From positions 24,667,512-24,731,511 of the forward strand of contig OZ022580.1 of assembly GCA_963669155.1 (NCBI GenBank): a stretch of DNA of 64,000 bases, written 5' to 3'. The notes beneath the pieces are model-generated. The model worked only from the letters and a program-made list of their open reading frames with translations. It was not told where the DNA came from and searched no databases. This stretch comes from Arbacia lixula (taxonomy: Eukaryota > Echinodermata > Echinoidea > Arbacioida > Arbaciidae). Positions 52,601 to 60,453 of this stretch are shown one piece after another; within the stretch, counting starts at the first letter, position 1; each line of letters begins with the position of its first letter. The position numbers and the translations under genes are program-made.

Positions 52601-55018
52601 TTGTGTTTCATTAAACTTACAATTTCATACTGGTCTGATGTTAAAGATAAGGACAACAGTTTTATCAGTGCTCCTAAGCAATGCAACTACTACTCATATA
52701 CAACTTCTGTGGGATGCAACTTACGAGGGATGCCTCATGTTGAGTGGGGGTGAGACATTTTATTGACATCTAAAATATACAATTTCAAGGCAAAATATTA
52801 ACTGTAACCTTGGCTGCAGCATTAATCAATAAACTCTTACAATTTTACAATAATTCTGATATCTGGGAACCTTTCTTAAAGGGTACCACTGGGCAGAAAT
52901 TTAACTTCTTTTATCAAAGATTTACCGGTATCTCGAATATACAAAACAAGTTTGTGGTCCTCCATTTATTTCTACATTGCTAGGGAATCATTTTTACTCT
53001 TACATTTCAATAGTTCTGTCCGATAACAATACAACCTCATGATACTCTAATCGACCGCAGCTGGAAAAGATAATCTCAACAATTGCTTGTGTGCATGTCA
53101 CTATTGCAAGTGACTTTCATTATAATGAAAACGGTGGTACTGTGTACTGCACTTGCATATGGCCAACATATCGCATCAGCTGCATGTGTACACATTTAGG
53201 CATTTAAGTTCGAGCGAGCGTGCGCGAAGAGATACTAACCATCGTTTCCGCTGTGTGATAGATCGCTTATGCCCAATAATTATATACGCATATTGATCTA
53301 ACGAACGTGCAAAACAAATAGATGCGTGACACATCGATATAGCCAATGTCCCATACGATGTATTAATCTATTGCATTTTTCTCCAATTACAGAAACACAT
53401 GAGGCCCCACAACAAGATGATTGATGTTAAATTCTAGTACTAATACAACGAAGCATTGGTTTTGTAATGCCCGGAGGTCCCCTTTAACACTCGAGAAAGA
53501 CCAAAACTAGATGTGGACCTTCTTGACTTGCAAACATATATTGCAGATTGAGAGTTATCCTTTATGAGAGATTAGACAAAAATACTTTCTGCTGTTTTCC
53601 CCATAAATCAACAATATATTTGCAGTGACCAGTGCTTTGCCAGCTGTTGGTGCCAAATTATTCCATGCTCAGCCCAAGACAAGATGCACAAACCTTTCAG
53701 CAAGGCCCGCCTTCTCTTCTCGTCCTTGATGGCGTCCAAATTGTTTGACTGATGAACCTTATGGCGACGATCCTGAGATTCAAGTGGCAAAAAATCAGTT
53801 ACGAGGTTTTTATCCAAAACTGATGTGTTCTGTACAAATACCAGTACATTTTTTCTGTACATCTTCATGTGATTTTATGTCCCATCACAAGAAGTGGGTT
53901 TTGAACTTCCTGTGTCAACAATTAAAATCTAGCGCAGTTACATTGCCTGTCAGAAATTACAAATTGCAGAAGTTCAAATCATTTGATATTAAATATGAAC
54001 TCTATCTGTACATATTACAAGTTTTCATGCAAAATTGAGCCCCTCTCACAAAATATGGAACACAAATAAAGACCTAATAGCATGATACCAATGTGGAAAT
54101 GATGTGGGGCCTCAGGCCAGTTTAGCTGTTTTAGCCAAGATTTTCAAGAATAAAAACCTGCGGCTTATACACTGGTCAGTACGGTAAATGTCAATTTCTC
54201 CCTTGATTGAACTCACAATTTCATCTTGATTCAGCTTGTGGACGGTCAGGTCACTAGTGGTATCCTATCGGTGAAAAATGCAGAAGAACGACCGATATCA
54301 AGTTAGATGATCGCATCACAAAGCTTTACATATTTTACTCACTAATACTCGTAATACAGATGACACTTGTTAACATTTTGCTTATTTATCAACTACTTTA
54401 CACACAAAAATTCACAACTTGCAAGAGAAGAATATCCCACATATATCATTTACGATCCATGATACAGATATCAAGATCAGGAAGGATCATCTCACAAAAC
54501 TATTGTTTGTTGTACACATCATCTAACAGTCCTTTGACAAATTTGAAATTGACACGGACAAATCATTCAGTGCAGTTAACACAATTCAGAATATAGATCT
54601 ATACAAATTAAAAGCCAATAAAGGGGTGCTCCATGTTAGACTCTATGACCAAGAACTGTCAATTTTCAAAGGCAAAATGTCTTCTCCTCACTCTCAAATA
54701 CTGTATTCAGCATGTTCTGGAATGAAAACACATCAGTGCCCTTGACCACTTACAAAATTCCTATCTCTGTCACGTTACATCTAAGTTAACGTGAGACAAA
54801 TCTAGATTTGTCAACTCAAGACTCAGACATGTCAGAGACAGCGGGCAGGCAAAAAAATTGAAAGATTTTTCTTTTATTGTAATAAAAAATTATATAAAAA
54901 GAACATTAAAGCAGAAGTCTAATAACATACGCACATCCCAGGTAGGTTTCTTCCGGGTCTGCTTCTTGGATCTTCCAGAGAGCGACTGGGACCGTCTTGG
55001 CATCCTCACAAATGACAT
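35519..55018 (-). CDS. SPICE1: SPICE1, spindle and centriole-associated protein 1 (16 coding exons)
   Basis: Coiled-coil protein of centrioles and mitotic spindles needed for centriole duplication and spindle integrity (role from the vertebrate family). Exons in gene order: 55018-54935, 54264-54217, 53772-53694, 52459-52258, 50853-50741, 49572-49460, 47230-47173, 45765-45599, 44617-44426, 42939-42847, 42310-42218, 41037-40971, 40391-38811, 38410-38248, 37113-37047, 35572-35519. Phases agree throughout and give 1057 residues (human about 855). It shares the N-terminus MSFVR, then TWD|DTTSDLTVHKLNQDE (human EWDNTVTDLTVH), an HKVHQSNN...RALLK basic block, LREILYDEQQLNAALAHSDR (human [20 protein letters not shown]), a VMDPSALND block and a GYTAFLVQTLTRILTHL block (human GFTLSLVSSLCRLVRYL). 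Residues about 353-414 form a coiled coil (LREQAAERRRLEEEVSQQRQ). The 1581-base exon 13 is Ser/Gln/Pro-rich and probably disordered, with a short coiled coil near its end (DLNDKIATLSRQRVEAQARL). The protein ends FFALKAHVSS. The last exon and the exon 1 donor are the least certain parts. Confidence 0.9.
36738..36946. mobile_element. MITE with TACTGTATACACC termini, copy 2
   Basis: Same family as 35253-35478 (TACTGTATACACCGTATATT / GGTGTATACAGT, and interior CATGAGTCGGGTGCTATTCG). It lies in the last SPICE1 intron, 1.3 kb from copy 1 in the same orientation. Confidence 0.75.
37211..37577. mobile_element. TTAA-flanked palindromic element, family 2, copy 1
   Basis: TTAA|AGGGCATATACTGTACTGG at the left and CCAGTATATGCCCT|TTAA at the right. 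The whole 367-base unit folds on itself around GTTCGGGCCGAAC near 37393. TTAA target sites plus AGGG termini fit Kolobok-type DNA transposons (piggyBac is the other TTAA family). It is non-autonomous and lies in SPICE1 intron 14. Confidence 0.82.
38811..40391 (-). CDS. SPICE1: SPICE1 exon 13, large low-complexity exon
   Basis: This single 1581-base exon encodes about half of the protein. It starts at a GTGCAG acceptor (phase 1, completing the Asp of DVPVKDSH) and ends AACACAG before GTACTT (phase 1). The translation is rich in Ser, Gln, His, Gly and Pro, with no fold I recognise until the helical DLNDKIATLSRQRVEAQARL near its C-terminal end. It is open over its full length and extends into the intron by chance, so it should not be taken for a separate intronless gene. 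It accounts for most of the extra length relative to vertebrate SPICE1. Confidence 0.88.
41264..41429. mobile_element. MITE with AAACCTGTCTATAGTGGCCAC termini
   Basis: Left TACAATGAAACCTGTCTATA and right GGCCGCTAAGACAGGTTTTACTGTA are inverted. Lies in a SPICE1 intron. A shorter relative is at 51583-51657 (ACACCTGTCTATAATGGC / GTGGCCACTATAGACAGGTT). Confidence 0.65.
41693..42109. mobile_element. TIR element with TATGCCTCCGCC termini, SPICE1 intron
   Basis: Left TATGCCTCCGCC and right GGCGGAGGCATA are inverted. The interior has GTTCATTGACCTTTGACCAT and ACCATGTTTGGTTAGAATTG blocks shared with 46150-46711. Confidence 0.7.
43043..43440. repeat. GCAGAGCTRCCAA repeat, two tandem copies, SPICE1 intron
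   Basis: Copies at 43043-43160 (3'-truncated) and 43211-43440 share ACAGCTACCAACATTGAAATTCAAC-like starts and AGGGAGATGTCTATGAAATG. Both are preceded by TTGCATCAAG...TTGAGGGTATGAG, so flanking sequence was duplicated with the element. Confidence 0.65.
44089..44299. mobile_element. MITE with GCAGAGCT termini, complete copy
   Basis: Termini GCAGAGCTACCAA and TTGGCAGCTCTGC are inverted. The interior has TCAGGGAGATTGGGTGATG and TCAGGGAGTCTCCTGCGAAA. Same family as 43043-43440 in the same SPICE1 intron. Confidence 0.7.
44702..45282. repeat. 46-base minisatellite, about 12.6 copies, SPICE1 intron 8
   Basis: Unit: CCCTCTATAGCAAGAAGTGA followed by ATAACTTCATGGGTTACATA and AATGAG. Copies differ at scattered positions (ATAACTT/ATAAATT/GTAACTT; GCCCTC/GCGATC/GACTTC), and blocks of three or four identical neighbours show recent local duplication. 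This is not a CRISPR array: there are no unique spacers. Confidence 0.93.
46150..46711. repeat. Two head-to-tail partial copies of the TATGCCTCCGCC family
   Basis: Each copy has the AACGGATTCG(A/G)GACGGA...ACATAATGCCT end followed by GG(C/A)GGAGGCAT-like termini near 46330 and 46700, plus GAATTGACCCCTAT(A/T)T blocks. They lie in SPICE1 intron 7, next to foldback copy C. Confidence 0.6.
46888..47117. mobile_element. Foldback MITE, family 1, copy C
   Basis: Third copy, with the best-preserved arms (ACAACAGCTCAAAGGAATTG at the left end). It lies between TA dinucleotides in SPICE1 intron 7, about 56 bases beyond the donor of exon 7. Confidence 0.88.
47441..47814. mobile_element. TTAA-flanked palindromic element, family 2, copy 2
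   Basis: Same termini, centre (GTTCGGCCCGAAC) and length class as 37211-37577. It lies in the SPICE1 intron between exons 6 and 7, with a long GA microsatellite just beyond it. Confidence 0.82.
47906..48002 (+). repeat. (GA)n microsatellite, SPICE1 intron
   Basis: About 95 bases of GA with one AAGAGGGGG interruption, between palindrome 47441-47814 and the 240-base repeat. Confidence 0.95.
48109..48350. repeat. 240-base dispersed repeat, copy 1, SPICE1 intron
   Basis: Starts GTAGGCATAGGCAAAACCAG and includes a hairpin CTCAGCCCTACGCGGGCTGA. It ends ATGTGAGGAACGGTCATCA. It is highly similar to 51707-51948 (about ten changes and a short indel by eye). I cannot assign it to a class; no A or B box was found. 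Confidence 0.8.
49574..49900 (+). repeat. GA-rich low-complexity tract before SPICE1 exon 6
   Basis: A purine tract of about 320 bases containing pure (GA)n at 49631-49676. On the gene strand it is a pyrimidine tract ending in the exon 6 acceptor at 49573, mirroring the tract before DHCR24 exon 3. Confidence 0.92.
49911..50414. mobile_element. TTAA-flanked palindrome, family 5, SPICE1 intron
   Basis: TTAAAAAATCCTTTTGACAC at the left and GTGTCAAAAG followed by T-run and TTAA at the right. Arms match over much of their length (TCAATGG/CCATTGA, AATTAATTCAGAA/TTCTGAATTAATT, CAACAATGGCCATTGTG against CACAATGACCATTGTTG). The centre has GCATGGTGCTTCTGGCAGC, shared with 8080-8490. Confidence 0.75.
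51707..51948. repeat. 240-base dispersed repeat, copy 2, SPICE1 intron
   Basis: Second copy in the same orientation, 3.6 kb away in another SPICE1 intron. Flanks are unrelated beyond the repeat, so each copy looks like a separate insertion rather than part of a segmental duplication. Confidence 0.8.
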
Positions 55019-56100
55019 TCTTGTCACTTTTTTGTCAGACCCTTATGCCGCTAGTCTGTGTCAAAGTGGAGAAAGGGAGAAGATAATCAAACATTGACGT
55101 GACTTGCATAGTATAGAGACTCCTGGGCCAGGGGCGCGTTTCTCTAAACTCAATTCTAAATGCTGGAACTGCTCAGACACTGTCGCATCTATCGTTCTCA
55201 ATCAGACGATCCTTAAGAACAATAGTGCCTTTTGTGAAGAAATGTGCATTATGTGTGCTACAATAACATTTCTGTTGCATTTGTCAAACTTTGCACAGTA
55301 TTTAATCGACTTTGGTGGGTAAGGGCTTTGCATGCTCAACATCACTTTAATGAAGGTGAACTTCACAAGAAGCTGAAAAAATGTTTCATGTTGTTGAGTA
55401 TCATTCAAGCATTCCATAGATCAAAAAGCTAGATGATATGAAGATTGAAAGTCACAGACATGCGCTAGTTCTCAGAGGTGTACCACCGACTGTCCCGACC
55501 TCCAACCCCCTGACGGGATGACTAAACCGTCAATGTCATGCCCAAAAGACGCACAAATCAACTGGCTTACGCAGCTCCACACAAAACAAATAAACAAGAG
55601 GAAGAATACAAATTACAATTCATAGTCTTAAGGCAGCCTTGATTGACTTTGTTTATTACGCATGCATACATTCAATACAGTTAGCCACCCATGTGTGATA
55701 AATGTACTTCAAAAGAATAATTCATTAATGTGCATGGGTCGAGACAGTCGGACCCACCACGCAAGGAAAATGATGACGAGCGTCCCGGGGCTCATCGAGA
55801 TATCCAGACGGCGAGTCGCACCGCTTACGTGTAAGCTTGCGCACGGGACTACACTAAAGCACTTTCACTGGCCTGGCCTGGCCTGGCCGAATAATTTACG
55901 TACATGCTCTAAAATTACATGGAATCTGTGCATGGAACGTCTAGACTGCGTCAAAATACTTACACATACATCTAGGTAAGCTAAGGAATAGTCAACTTAC
56001 CCTAAGTAAACTACAGTTTAATCCTTAGATTCTACTCGGAAGACTAGCCTTGGTCCAGCTTGGTTCGCACATCCGAGGTTGAACAGCGCCAGCTCGCGGC
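55019..56100 (-). other. SPICE1: Predicted SPICE1 5' UTR: non-coding exon and intron
   Basis: Reading the minus strand, a strong acceptor (pyrimidine tract ending TTTGACACAG) places the exon carrying the ATG at 55055, giving 37 bases of leader before the ATG at 55018. A consensus donor, CTTAGG|GTAAGT, lies at 56001/56000, preceded by CG-rich DNA up to about 56100. The simplest model is a non-coding first exon (about 56100-56001) and an intron of 945 bases (56000-55056). The splice signals are seen; the transcript model is inferred. The intron holds part of a dispersed repeat (about 55320-55435) that is also present near 5.9 kb. Confidence 0.55.
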
Positions 56101-56150
56101 GCGGCGACGCGTGCAATTTCGAGAAATTTGGGGAAAAAAGGCGGGAAAAT
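56070..56150 (-). promoter_or_regulatory. CG-rich SPICE1 promoter with E2F-like site
   Basis: The stretch around 56084-56112 is unusually CpG-rich for the window (CTCGCGGCGCGGCGACGCG). At 56140-56149 GGCGGGAAAA (TTTTCCCGCC on the gene strand) fits the E2F consensus. It lies just upstream of the predicted first exon of SPICE1, a gene of the centriole cycle, so control by E2F is plausible. The motif is seen; its function is inferred. Confidence 0.45.
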
Positions 56151-56394
56151 TCAGTTCAACTTTTGAGTTTGGAAAAGGTCTTAAAATATAAAAATAAGTT
56201 CTTCGCTCGCCTTGCAGAAAAATATATCTTAGTCATCATGGGCGCACAACGACACATACACTGATTAACTACAGGTGGCATTTGTATGTTTGTAATGTGC
56301 CCATAATCACAATTATGATTTAACCTAGACGTAGGCTTGTAAACTACGAAGCCCCAAACCGGACATTTTTGACAACGAAAAAAAAAAGATATTA

Positions 56395-56530
56395 CGTACG
56401 TACGTAGTAATTATCACGTACGTAAGTAGTATTATCACCATGATCACGTACGTAGTATTATCACGTATTTATTACGTACTTACGTACGTACGTAGTATTT
56501 ATTAACCCTAAGAAAATGTAAGCCCCCCCC

Positions 56531-56583
<53 letters not shown>
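56395..56583 (+). repeat. (ACGT)n palindromic tract, then C run and (CT)n
   Basis: Tetramers of ACGT with ATTATCACGTACGTAGTA variants (56395-56500), then a poly(C) run and about 52 bases of CT. ACGT repeats are self-complementary at every register. Confidence 0.88.
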
Positions 56584-57022
56584 GTCTTTTCTCTTTCTCT
56601 GCGTTAATCACTAGTAAAATGATAGAGGTCGTTAGATTTCGAGGAGGTTTTGCTGGACGGTCGTCCAAAGGTCCATGCAGCTAGGGACCACACGATTATC
56701 AATGTAGAGTTTGTCGACAATAGGTCGGGTTCATGAAGCTACGACTGTGATATTTCATACACATTATGGTTAAGGTATACCTTTGATTCCTGTTGAGTTT
56801 CATGTCTCCTTCGAATGGGATACCCTGTCGATCTTATAACTATTTTTTTAAATATTATATATAGGAATATATATATATATTAAATTTCAAGGAACTATAG
56901 TATATATATACTTTTTAGGGGATTAAACACGCCCGAGAAGACTACATGTAAATTGTTTGAACAGCACCGGCGTAAAGTGGAGATTCTGACAAACTCCGCC
57001 CGCAGTTGTGTTGAATTACACT

Positions 57023-57056
57023 TCAATCATTCATTCATTCATTCATTCATTCATTC
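57023..57056 (+). repeat. (ATTC)n microsatellite
   Basis: Eight or so tandem ATTC units. Confidence 0.9.
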
Positions 57057-57482
57057 CAGTTAATTATCTTTAACGTCCTCAACGGAAATTCACTTTATTG
57101 GCATTAAAAATATATTTTTATACACATACATTATTTACATAAATTATACTGCACAATACAAATTCAATTAAGAGAGTAAACACGTCATAACAAAAAGAAA
57201 TAAGGACGAACACTACGAATACATTGGTACATAATTAACCTAAAAAAATATCACAATGCACACTCTGCGACTATGCAATCGACAGAAGAAAAATATGGAA
57301 CAAATCGCAATCTTTACAATACATGCAATGCTACATGCAACTTCCAAAATGGCATAGACCTCTTGGAGTTGACGGAAAAACATTTTTTCACTGGATTCAT
57401 GTTTCTGACACTACATACAACACATCCTGTCATTTTGAGCCATTTCCATGCAATAACAAGGTCGTGCGGGTGCGTCAAAAGT

Positions 57483-58017
57483 TTAAAGGGTTACAAAACT
57501 AGAAAAATAAGTTCCTACTAATCTATGTAAAATTATCCACTAAAACGAATTTCACATTCGTTTGCTGCATTAAAGTCTCATTTTGACTAAAATTTGAAAA
57601 AAAAAAAGCACGCCTCCACTGACGTATGAGAAGTCAAAATGCCATAAATGCCAACGGCGTAAATAAAATATTTTATTCACGCCATTCAAATAATGCGTTA
57701 CCAATGGGAACCCCAAAGCTTGTCCGAGGTTTATCTGAGAAGCAGCAACTAATAGATTCAAAGGTGAATGCAATAACGCGTTACTACGCTGTTAGGGGGA
57801 AAGTTGTGAATACATTACGAAAATAGTGTTGACTTCCGTACAATCTATGGAATTTTGACTACTCATACGTCACTGGAGGCGTGCGTGGTTTTTTTTGTTT
57901 TTCAAATTTTCGTCAAAATGAGACTTTATTGCCGCAAACGAATGTGAATTTCGTTTTTAGTGGATAATTCTACATAAATTAGTGGGAACTTACTTTTTTA
58001 ACCTAGTAACCCTTTAA
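57483..58017. mobile_element. TTAA-flanked palindrome, family 4, with nested insert
   Basis: TTAA|AGGGTTACAAAACTAG at the left and CTAGTAACCCT|TTAA at the right. Arms of about 160 bases share ATCCACTAAAACGAATTTCAC, AAAGTCTCATTTTGA and a CACGCCTCCA(C/G)TGACGTATGAG block. Between the arms lies a copy of the element at 3307-3539 (about 57650-57827), so it is an element inside an element. Confidence 0.75.
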
Positions 58018-58659
58018 AGTCCGCGCGTGCGTCAATACGTTTTCGTATGCACAAAACATGACTTCTTTCAATCGGCCGTAGCTCCTTAGAATGGCTGGTT
58101 ACCACCAATTTTTTTATATTTTAAAAGAGTGTGAAGTGTAGATGCTATTTAATGTATCATTTGGTCGTTAAATACATCGTGACGTCATGATATTGCCACA
58201 TGAATCGAAAAAAAAAAATCAAATTTCATGTATGACGTCATGAACTTTTTTACCCATTTTTGCGTATCTCAGTAATCCTTGATCAATTTTCTTCCAAATT
58301 TCAGTATGTGGTAGCTGAGACATTGCTCTATGAAAACCTGACCCTAATTTTTTAATAGAATTCAATCTTCATGTTTTAAATTTGATTATAGACATTAATG
58401 TTAAAATCGGACGTATGTACGTGTTATGTCAATGGAAGGGATATTTATGAAATGGCATGACGAGCTTCTAGGAGCTGTGACTCGCTTATGTTCAATTCTG
58501 TTACTCTGAAATTTTAGTATGTTGTAGCTGACTCTACTAGCTTTCGCGAACGTCATCTCTATTTTTTAATCAGGTGTCGGAATCATGGCGGAATTTCAGC
58601 TTAAATATCGATTTCTTAATCATTCTAGCCCCTGCCGGGCATTACGTGTTAAGTGAATG

Positions 58660-58750
58660 GGAAGATTTGTGGCTCAATGGGTAAGGCGCTGTTATAAGAT
58701 CTTGCGAAGCCCCCGGTTCGATTCCTGGAGTGGGTAGGGTAATTTTTTTT
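58660..58750 (+). mobile_element. tRNA-derived SINE head
   Basis: TGGCTCAATGGGTAAGG fits a tRNA A box and GGTTCGATTCCTGG fits a B box, separated by about 35 bases, so an internal pol III promoter is present. The tRNA stems do not close cleanly and the unit runs into a T-rich stretch. A SINE head or tRNA pseudogene is therefore more likely than a working tRNA. Confidence 0.6.
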
Positions 58751-59221
58751 TATTCTTTTTGCAATGTTTATTTTGCCACCTTCTTCTGTTCTATCCCTCA
58801 CTTTGTCATTCTCGTTGAGATTTTCATTCCCAATTTTTTCTCTCGCCCTTTTGTCTAAACTGCCTATTATATTTAGATGGAGTATGTGACCATATAGGCA
58901 AGTCTCTGAAATGCTAGTATGTTGTAAGTGCGCTAAGATTTTTTTTGAGTGGCCTCATCAATTTCTAATGACTAGATGGTGTCACCATGGAAGGTCCATG
59001 GTGTCACCGTGCATTTACCAGCCCATGCTAGTGCATGAATTTGCCAATGCAGACCACCTTATACTTGTCCACAAGTATGTCTCTTTTTTGTTTTTGTTTT
59101 TGAAATCAGCTTTAATTTGTTTTCTATCCTTATCTCTAGCAACAATAACCTTTCATGATGCGAATAAAAATTCAACAACATCATATCACTAATTACAGGC
59201 CCAACCCCTAAAATTGACTGA

Positions 59222-59456
59222 AAAGTATATCATTAAAATATGAGTTCGATATCCGAAGGCTCGTTTATTCCGGGTTCGTTATTTCGAAGGTTCGTATTGC
59301 CGAAACACGTAAATTGCCTATACCTCGATGCTCGTTAGTCCGAAAACGAAATAGGGCTCTCATAAATCCGAGCATTTGTCGCGCAACGTTCGGAATGAGG
59401 AACCTTCGGAATAACGAGTGCTTCCCTAAAATATAGACCTTCGGCCAAAAGCACAT
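59222..59456. repeat. TTCGGAATAACGA-type repeat
   Basis: Multiple short TCG-rich motifs (GGCTCGTTTATTCCG, GTTATTTCGAAGG, AACCTTCGGAATAACGAG) appear in direct and inverted order. No coding capacity. Confidence 0.45.
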
Positions 59457-59584
59457 TTAGAAGTATAATGCGCACTCACGTTTATGCTTTGCCGAGAGTT
59501 GAAAAAACAACAACACAAAACAAATTCCAGTGATTGAAAGTAACTAGTAATTAGAATCCAGATAACAAAGTATCTGGGGCAGAT

Positions 59585-59815
59585 ATCTTTGCAGATAGCA
59601 AAGAATCATGTGGGTCTACTGGGGCCCATATGTACCATGTTCAACCCAAATGGGTCCCCTATGGTTTCACACCTAGAACCCAGATAATAAAACAATATGG
59701 GCCCCATGTGGTATGTATATGGGTAATGTGGTCTTATTTCTGGGTCGACTGAGCCATATAGAAACCCATATGGGGCCCATATATGGGCTTTTCCACCTTG
59801 AATTACCCACATGAT
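59585..59815. repeat. Repeat of TGGGCCCCATATGGGT modules
   Basis: Short modules such as GGGGCCCATAT, AACCCAAATGGG, TATGGGCCCCATGTGG and ATATGGGGCCCATATATGGG occur in both orientations, so the stretch can fold in many ways. Confidence 0.5.
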
Positions 59816-60100
59816 AAATGAGATGCTTATGAATACTCATGCATGCATTTGGCCTTGTTGAACCACAAATTGTCGTCCCTGCACAAATTGACGCCGGCGA
59901 CAATTTGTGCAGAACCCTGACATCACAAATTGTCACCCCCCTCGAAACACATTCAATATTATGTTGAAGCCTTCAAGGCCATTAGGGGCTTAAAGTTTTG
60001 GTAATATAATAATTCTTGACAAACAATACATGAAAACCAACACATAACTCAAGCGTATGAATACATACAAACCAAAATAAAAGGTCACGTTAAAGTTTGC

Positions 60101-60340
60101 AGAGTGTGTGTGTGTGTGTGTGTGTACGTGTGTGCGTGAATGTGTGTGTGCGTGCGTGCGTGTGTGTGTGAGTGTGTGCGTGAGTGGGTGTGTGTGTGTA
60201 CGTGTGTATGTGCGTGTGAGTGTGCGTGTGTGTGTACGTGCGTGTGTGAGTGTGCGTGTGTGCATGTGTGTGTGATTGCATGTGTGCGTGTGTGTGTTCG
60301 TGGTTGTGTGTGTGTGTGTGTGTGTGGGGGGGGGGGGGGG
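60101..60340 (+). repeat. (TG)n-rich tract ending in poly(G)
   Basis: About 230 bases of TG with CG, AG and TACG interruptions, then 19 or so G. Cys/Val and His/Thr open frames are artefacts of the repeat. Confidence 0.93.
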
Positions 60341-60453
60341 TTATGGGTTAGTGGTACCAGGTAAACGGATTAAATCAAGGTTTGTGTGTATTGTGCCCGA
60401 AGAAGTCCCCATTTAACATGTTAATTCGACGAGAATTGTGTGAATGAGTCATA

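Larger units (their letters stand above)
58018..60453. other. Gene-free stretch right of palindrome family 4
   Basis: Apart from the SINE head and the repeats at 59222, 59585 and 60101, I see no gene or structured element. Open frames are short and without recognisable motifs. Confidence 0.55.

Noticed and set aside
58665-58740. Functional tRNA gene
   Set aside because: A and B boxes are present, but the acceptor and anticodon stems do not pair well, so it was called a SINE head.
60140-60364. Cys/Val-rich open frame and its His/Thr-rich counterpart on the other strand
   Set aside because: Both arise from the TG repeat and have no start context or conserved motif.
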